A DNA stretch of 64,000 bases from Streptomyces cylindrosporus (GTDB taxonomy: Bacteria; Actinomycetota; Actinomycetes; Streptomycetales; Streptomycetaceae): contig NZ_JALDAY010000004.1 in NCBI RefSeq assembly GCF_022698165.1, positions 124,001 to 188,000 of the forward strand, given 5' to 3'. Positions 59,677-64,000 of this stretch are shown here, piece after piece. Both the position numbers and the translations under genes were made by a program. Position 1 is the first letter of the stretch, and each line of letters starts with the position of its first letter. The notes under the pieces are model-generated. The model did not search any database. It was not told the origin of the DNA and was given only the letters and a program-made list of their open reading frames with translations.

Positions 59677-61104
59677 TCCCGTTCTGCGCCGGTTGTCCCC
59701 ACCGCCCTCCTCGCCCTCACCCTCACCGCATGCTCGGCCGGCGTGAACGGCACCCCCGGCGGCTCCGGCGTCCACGACCCGTACTTCCCGAAGGCGGGCA
59801 ACGGCGGGTACGACGTCACGCACTACGACCTCGAGCTCACCTATGACCGAGACACCCATGGCCGGGACGGGGACCACGGCGATCACCTCGCGGGCACCGC
59901 CACCCTCACCGCCCGCGCCACCAAGGACCTCACCGCGTTCGACCTCGACCTCAAGGGACTGGACGTCCAGGACGTCACGGTCGAGGGCAAGCGTGCCCGC
60001 TGGAACCGCGCCGGCCAGGAACTGACGATCCGCCCCCACGACGACCTCACCGACGGCGAGACCTTCCGCGTCACCGTCCGCTACTCCGGCACCCCGCAGA
60101 CGCTCACCGACGCCGACGGCTCCCACGAGGGCTGGCTGCCGACCGCCGACGGCGCGCTGGCGCTGGGCGAACCGATCGGCTCGATGACGTGGTTCCCGTC
60201 CGACAACCACCCCTCCGACAAGGCGACGTACGACATCGAGGTCACCGTGCCGAAGGGCCTCCAGGCGGTGTCCAACGGCGAGTTGACGAGCGAGACGGCG
60301 ACGACCGGCGGCCGTACGACCTACTCCTGGCACACGGCGGAGCCCATGGCGACCTACCTCGCCACGATCGCCGTCGGCCACTACGACATCACCCGCTCCA
60401 CGATCGGCAAGAACCGCCTCCCGGCGTACGTCGCGGTCGACCCGACCGAGGCGAAGGCGAGCCAGAAGGTGTTGGCGAAGCTGCCCGAGATCATGGAGTG
60501 GGAGGAGTACAACTTCGGCCCGTACCCCTTCTCCTCCACGGGAGCGATCGTCGACCGGGGCGGGGACGCCGAGTACGCCCTCGAAACCCAGAACCGCCCG
60601 GTTTTCCCCGGCGCCCCCGACACCGAGACCCTCGTCCACGAGCTCGCGCACCAGTGGTACGGCGACTCGGTCACGCCGAAGACCTGGCGGGACATGTGGC
60701 TCAACGAGGGCTTCGCGACGTACGCGGAGTGGCTGTGGGACGAGGACCACGGCGGCGACACGGCCCAGGAGACCTTCGACGCGCTCTACAAGGGCGACTA
60801 CTACGACGACCCCGCCGACGACAAGGCGATCTGGGCCTTCCCGCCGGCCCGCCCGAGCAGCGCGGCACACATCTCCGACAGCCCGGTCTACGACCGCGGC
60901 GCGATGGTCCTCCACAAGATCCGCGAGACGGTCGGCGACGACACGTTCTACGACATCATCCAGGGCTGGGCGAGGACCCACCGCCACGGCAACGCGGACA
61001 CCGCCGGCTTCACGGCGTACGTGGAGAAGAAGGCCCCGGACAAGAACTTCGACGAGATCTGGAAGGACTGGCTGTACGGCGACGGCAAGCCGGACCACGC
61101 GTAA
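59674..61104 (+). CDS. M1-family zinc aminopeptidase, lipoprotein
   Basis: A 476-residue metallopeptidase exported and lipid-anchored through VPTALLALTLTAC, with the lipobox Cys at about residue 20. The N-terminal M1 beta domain (HYDLELTYD, GTATLTARATKDLTAFDLDLKGL) is followed by a thermolysin-like domain with AEYALETQNRP (substrate loop) and the zinc site HELAHQWYGDSVTPKTWRDMWLNEGFATYAEW, in which HExxH and the distal Glu are 18 residues apart. The C-terminal ARM-like domain of longer M1 enzymes is absent, as usual for this secreted type. It should trim peptides outside the cell. Confidence 0.93.
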   Translation: MSRSAPVVPTALLALTLTACSAGVNGTPGGSGVHDPYFPKAGNGGYDVTHYDLELTYDRDTHGRDGDHGDHLAGTATLTARATKDLTAFDLDLKGLDVQDVTVEGKRARWNRAGQELTIRPHDDLTDGETFRVTVRYSGTPQTLTDADGSHEGWLPTADGALALGEPIGSMTWFPSDNHPSDKATYDIEVTVPKGLQAVSNGELTSETATTGGRTTYSWHTAEPMATYLATIAVGHYDITRSTIGKNRLPAYVAVDPTEAKASQKVLAKLPEIMEWEEYNFGPYPFSSTGAIVDRGGDAEYALETQNRPVFPGAPDTETLVHELAHQWYGDSVTPKTWRDMWLNEGFATYAEWLWDEDHGGDTAQETFDALYKGDYYDDPADDKAIWAFPPARPSSAAHISDSPVYDRGAMVLHKIRETVGDDTFYDIIQGWARTHRHGNADTAGFTAYVEKKAPDKNFDEIWKDWLYGDGKPDHA

Positions 61105-61133
61105 TCCGGCTCAGCCGGCAGCCGGGTCACACG

Positions 61134-61172
61134 GTTCCTTACGGCGGTTCCTCACGGCAGTTCCTTACGGCA
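61134..61172. repeat. Three tandem 13-bp repeats over the GNAT stop codon
   Basis: GTTCCTTACGGCG, GTTCCTCACGGCA and GTTCCTTACGGCA follow each other without gaps. On the minus strand each unit carries an in-frame stop (TAA or TGA), including the real stop of the acetyltransferase gene at 61165-61167. Copy number may vary. Confidence 0.7.
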
Positions 61173-61677
61173 GTGCCTTGCGCAGCACCGAGCACGGCCG
61201 GCCAAGGCCGCGGTCGCGTCGGTGGTCGATCGCCTCGTACCCGAGGGCGGTCCAGAAGGCGAGCCCCTTGGGGTTGTTGTCGAGAACGGCCAGCCGTACG
61301 GCACCTCGCCCTGCCGCCCGGAACCGTTCCTCGACCGCCTCCGCGAGCCGCCGCCCGAACCCCTGCCCGTGCGCCCCCGCGTCCACCATCAACAACCCGA
61401 TCCACGGATCCGGATCGGCCGGGTCGGGATGCCGGGCCAGCGTGATCGCGATCCCCACCACCCGCCCCTCGCTCCGCGCCAGCAACACCTCCGCGCCCGG
61501 ATTCACGAACTCGTCCGCGAGCGCCGCGGCGACCTGCTCCGGACGGATGTCGTACGGGTCCGGGAAGTCGCCGCTGATGGCGTGGAACTCGTGGTTGGAG
61601 GCGTAGAGGGCGGTGAGTTCGGTGAGCAACTCGCCCGGGAGGGCGCCGTCCGTCGGCCTGAGCTGTTCGAGAAGCAT
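61165..61677 (-). CDS. GNAT-family N-acetyltransferase
   Basis: A 170-residue acetyltransferase: LTALYASNHEFHAISGDFPDPYDIRPEQVAAALADEF, AEVLLARSEGRVVGIAITLARHPDPADPDPWIGLLMV, and the acetyl-CoA loop GQGFGRRLAEAVEERFRAAG, then LAVLDNNPKGLAFWTALGYE. The substrate is unknown. I chose ATG 61677 (MLLEQL), since the frame extends upstream without signals and a divergent gene follows. Confidence 0.85.
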   Translation of the reverse strand: MLLEQLRPTDGALPGELLTELTALYASNHEFHAISGDFPDPYDIRPEQVAAALADEFVNPGAEVLLARSEGRVVGIAITLARHPDPADPDPWIGLLMVDAGAHGQGFGRRLAEAVEERFRAAGRGAVRLAVLDNNPKGLAFWTALGYEAIDHRRDRGLGRPCSVLRKALP

Positions 61678-61764
61678 GGCGGGACCATATCCGCCGGTGT
61701 GAGGGAGGCCGGGTGCGCTGGGTAGATTTCCCCGGGAAGCAACCACATCTGGGGACGGAAGCCG

Positions 61765-62214
61765 ATGACCACGCAGCCACCGCCGTACGGCAGCCAGCCG
61801 CCGTACGGCCAACAGCCGCCACCGATGCCGGCGTCACCGCCCCCACCACCACCCGCGACGGCCCCGCCGGCCCCGCCGGGCTTCGGCCCACCTCCACCCC
61901 AGTACGCCTACGCCCCACCCCAACAACCATCCACTGGCCCGGAGTTCATGGCGGTGGACGCCCACAACTCGATCGTCGTGGACATGGAAGGCGTCGCCTT
62001 CGAGGACCATGGCGCGTCGGCCGACTTCCCGTGGCCGGAGATCCGCAGCGTCCACTACAAGGCAAGCCCGAACGGCAAGTCCCTGATGATGGCGGTGGTC
62101 CTCCCGGACGGCCGCTTCTACGAGTGCGTGGTGGAGGCCAAGCCGAGGGCACAACTGGGGGAGTGGTTCGGGCAGTTGGCGGCTGTGCTGGGCTATTACC
62201 GGCCGATGGGCTGA
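61765..62214 (+). CDS. Pro-rich hypothetical protein
   Basis: A 149-residue product. The first 60 residues are a Pro/Gln/Tyr-rich low-complexity region (QPPPYGSQPPYGQQPPP). Residues 62-149 look like a small folded domain (DAHNSIVVDMEGVAFEDHGASADFPWPEIRSVHYKASPNGKSLMMAVVLPDGRFYECVVEAK), a PH-like or GRAM-like strand pattern. No named family. The 3' end overlaps the convergent HTH gene by 19 bases. Confidence 0.65.
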   Translation: MTTQPPPYGSQPPYGQQPPPMPASPPPPPPATAPPAPPGFGPPPPQYAYAPPQQPSTGPEFMAVDAHNSIVVDMEGVAFEDHGASADFPWPEIRSVHYKASPNGKSLMMAVVLPDGRFYECVVEAKPRAQLGEWFGQLAAVLGYYRPMG

Positions 62215-63065
62215 CGAAGCGGGGCTCGGAGATCATCCGTTCGGCAGTCGCGGCAGTGGCCGGGGTGGGGCGCGCGGTAGGCGCGGTCGCAGCCGTTGCA
62301 GTTCTGGAGTGGGTGGCGGGTGGTCGGCGGCTCCGAAGGCGGGCGGAACAGGGGGAGTGGTGGCAGGCGGTCGGTCAGGCGGTGGGCCAGGAGGGCGGCC
62401 GGGCGGCACAGGGGCTCGGCCGGGAGGTCCGCGGTCAGGGATTCGCGTACGGCTGTGGGTGTTACGTCCCGTTCCAGCCAGGCGGCGACGCCGGGGGCCA
62501 GGTGGGCCGCGTCGCGCTCGCTGAGCAGCAGGCGTCGGTCGTGGCGGTGGAGGTCAGCGAGGAGGTCCGTGGCCTGCCGGATGAGGGCGGGGGCGGGGTA
62601 CGACGGGCGCGGTACTGGTGGGAGGGCCCGAGGTGGGGACTTCTTCGGCCGGGCGGGCTTGCTGGTGGAGTGGCGTGCGTGGTCGTCCCTGCTGCGGCCC
62701 GGCTGGTTGCAGGAGATCGTGCGGGTGACGATGCGGCCTCCGTGGATGCGTTCGCGTTCGCGGCGGAGGTAGCCGTGGGTTTCGAGTTCGCGCAGGGCGG
62801 CGGCGATGCGGTCACGGCCTTCGGGGAAGCGGTCGGCCAGGGTTTTGATGTCGACGCGGACGCCCTGGGGGAGGGACTGGATGTAGACGGCCAGTCCGAT
62901 GGCGAGGCCGGAGAGTGAGGGGTGTTGGGCGAGGTGGTTGCCGATGATCGTGAATCGGGTGGTGTGGCGGGTGTGGTCGTGGATGAGACCGCCCGCGTGA
63001 GGGTGGTTTTCGCCCGGGATACGGGACTGGGCGCGCGAGGGCGCGCTAGGGTTTTGGGTGTCCAT
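62196..63065 (-). CDS. Helix-turn-helix DNA-binding protein
   Basis: A 289-residue protein. The N-terminal 30 residues are polar; residues about 38-110 form a winged helix (HTTRFTIIGNHLAQHPSLSGLAIGLAVYIQSLPQGVRVDIKTLADRFPEGRDRIAAALRELETHGYLRRERERI), the layout of DnaD/RepA-type or MarR-like DNA-binding proteins in Streptomyces. The C-terminal half is Arg/Pro-rich and ends with a zinc-ribbon-like CNGCDRAYRAPHPGHCRDCR. ATG 63065 is the best start. Often found with the anti-sigma-like ATPase genes of the next locus. Confidence 0.68.
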   Translation of the reverse strand: MDTQNPSAPSRAQSRIPGENHPHAGGLIHDHTRHTTRFTIIGNHLAQHPSLSGLAIGLAVYIQSLPQGVRVDIKTLADRFPEGRDRIAAALRELETHGYLRRERERIHGGRIVTRTISCNQPGRSRDDHARHSTSKPARPKKSPPRALPPVPRPSYPAPALIRQATDLLADLHRHDRRLLLSERDAAHLAPGVAAWLERDVTPTAVRESLTADLPAEPLCRPAALLAHRLTDRLPPLPLFRPPSEPPTTRHPLQNCNGCDRAYRAPHPGHCRDCRTDDLRAPLRQPIGR

Positions 63066-63093
63066 CGGGAAGGGCTGTCTTCCTAGGTGGTCA

Positions 63094-63129
63094 GGCCCTC
63101 GCATTGGGATGCCAGTCCCGGCGAGGGCC
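63094..63129. promoter_or_regulatory. Stem-loop in the leader of the HTH gene
   Basis: GGCCCTCGC (63094-63102) and GCGAGGGCC (63121-63129) form a 9-bp stem with an 18-base loop, 28 bases upstream of the minus-strand ATG at 63065. It could act on translation or transcription of the HTH gene. Confidence 0.4.
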
Positions 63130-63292
63130 GTCGTATGTCTGCGGTTGTGTTGCGGCGAGCGTAGAGCAAGCAACCGGGCCGAAATCCAGCTGAGTTGGTG
63201 ATGTTCACTCGCGCGGGTGAGCGTCGTGCGCCGGCCTGACCAGCGGATCGGCGGATCGGCGGAGGGAGGGGGTGGGCTTGGTTGGGGTCCTT

Positions 63293-63775
63293 TCATCCAT
63301 TCGTTCCTTGGGAAAGACCGCCCGCCTCACCGCAGCGCGGCCCCACCGGAGCACAGGCCCCCGCACTCCGGTCGAGACGGACCTCGGCCCACACCGTCTT
63401 GCGCGGCGGCGCGCCCGCCGAGACCCCCCACTTGTCGGCGAGCGCGTCCACGAGCAGCAGCCCCCGCCCCGACTCGGCGTCGGCGGCCGGGTGTTGGACG
63501 ACGCGAGGAACACGGTCACCCCGCGTGTCCGTCACCTCGATCCGCAGGGTGTCCCCGACGACGTACAGCAACAGCCCGAAATCCCGCCCGGGCACCCGCC
63601 CGTGCGTGGCCGCGTTCGCCGCGAGCTCGGCGACGATGTGCGCGGCCGGGTCCAATGGCACGCCCCAGTCCCGCAGTTGCTCGGTCGCGAGCAGACGGGC
63701 GAGGCGGGCTCCGCGTGGCGTGGGGGAGAGGCGCGCGCTGTAGTTCCGTACAGGGGCGGCGATTTCTTGATTCAC
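63293..63775 (-). CDS. ATP-binding protein, SpoIIAB/RsbW-like anti-sigma fold
   Basis: A 160-residue HATPase_c protein: LSPTPRGARLARLLATEQLRDWGVPLDPAAHIVAELAANAATHGRVPGRDFGLLLYVVGDTLRIEVTDTRGDRVP, with the N box (ELAANAATHG) and G1 box (VTDTRG), then ESGRGLLLVDALADKWGV as the G2 box. Streptomyces encode many such small proteins, some acting as anti-sigma factors, most unknown. It is divergent from the partial HTH gene at the right edge, the usual partner arrangement. Confidence 0.83.
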   Translation of the reverse strand: MNQEIAAPVRNYSARLSPTPRGARLARLLATEQLRDWGVPLDPAAHIVAELAANAATHGRVPGRDFGLLLYVVGDTLRIEVTDTRGDRVPRVVQHPAADAESGRGLLLVDALADKWGVSAGAPPRKTVWAEVRLDRSAGACAPVGPRCGEAGGLSQGTNG

Positions 63776-63929
63776 GTCACTCAGCGTGGCGACGTACGCC
63801 TACCTTGAACAGTGACGACGCCGTTGCGTACGGTCACTGTCCGGACGTTGTCCGGTGGTGTCGAGCTGGTCCGGAGCCGCCGTACGGGTAGGGCCGTCGT
63901 GATGCGTTGGTACGGCGGAGGGGTGCGGG

Positions 63930-64000
63930 ATGTCGGTGGAGGCGGACGCGGTACGGCTCAGGACCGAGGCGGACGAGCCGGGTTGGGAGGTGGACCCGGA
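63930..64000 (+). CDS. 5' part of a gene cut by the right edge (likely XRE-type partner)
   Basis: ATG 63930 is preceded by GGAGGGG and opens MSVEADAVRLRTEADEPGWEVDP before the window ends. The start resembles XRE-family regulators that sit divergent from small HATPase genes in Streptomyces, but only 23 residues are visible, so the assignment rests on context. Confidence 0.45.
   Translation, partial: MSVEADAVRLRTEADEPGWEVDP

Overview
The window is very GC-rich actinobacterial DNA, almost certainly from a Streptomyces chromosome. Evidence for this is the gene order carD-ispD-ispF-cysS-rlmB-DoxX-nucleotidyltransferase-msiK next to a tRNA-Thr gene, the many GTG starts, leaderless promoters and near-total GC use at third codon positions.

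Layout. (1) 1-12,000, core chromosome: a cut lipoprotein gene, an IS605/IS1341-type tnpB-only element with its right-end guide-RNA hairpin, carD, the isoprenoid genes ispD/ispF, cysS, rlmB, a DoxX membrane protein, an NTP-transferase and the sugar-ABC ATPase gene msiK. (2) 12,041-45,561, an integrated element of about 33.5 kb in tRNA-Thr(TGT), bounded by a 46-bp direct repeat (attL completes the tRNA, attR is a tRNA fragment). (3) 45,562-64,000, chromosome again: DUF4037, GNAT, an aminoglycoside-phosphotransferase-like kinase, a rhomboid-like membrane protein, two FAD oxidoreductases, a secreted beta-propeller protein, an MFS pump, a quinone-reductase-like enzyme, an M1 aminopeptidase lipoprotein, and several regulators and proteins of unknown function.

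The element is the most interesting part. Its right two thirds are a full siphophage set in the usual order: HNH, TerS, TerL, portal, protease, capsid, connectors, two tail-tube-like proteins, tail chaperone with a -1 frameshift, tape measure, large tail protein, endolysin, holin and a collagen-like membrane protein. Its left third instead resembles an actinomycete integrative and conjugative element (AICE): tyrosine integrase coupled to an XRE regulator, small HTH proteins, a prim-pol, a RecA-fold replication ATPase, SSB, DUF2637 and other small membrane proteins, and an FtsK/TraB-like translocase. A GntR regulator sits near the right end. Repeats fit this reading: GACCTCGTCC repeats between the ATPase and SSB genes (candidate origin) and 8-bp GCCTCCCT repeats just after the translocase gene (candidate transfer locus). 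A TGAGTACA motif occurs both at the gntR promoter and 23 kb away at the promoter of the translocase operon, which suggests one switch for both. The element therefore looks like a phage/AICE chimera. An alternative is a siphophage whose early region happens to share these families.

Expression logic inferred from the sequence: a divergent operator region at about 14.4 kb separates the integrase/regulator operon from a chain of small genes joined by ATGA/GTGA overlaps. An 18-bp terminator at 25.26 kb closes the left module. A repeat-rich gap before terS may be the packaging site. A 15-bp terminator at 43.53 kb closes the structural operon opposite gntR.
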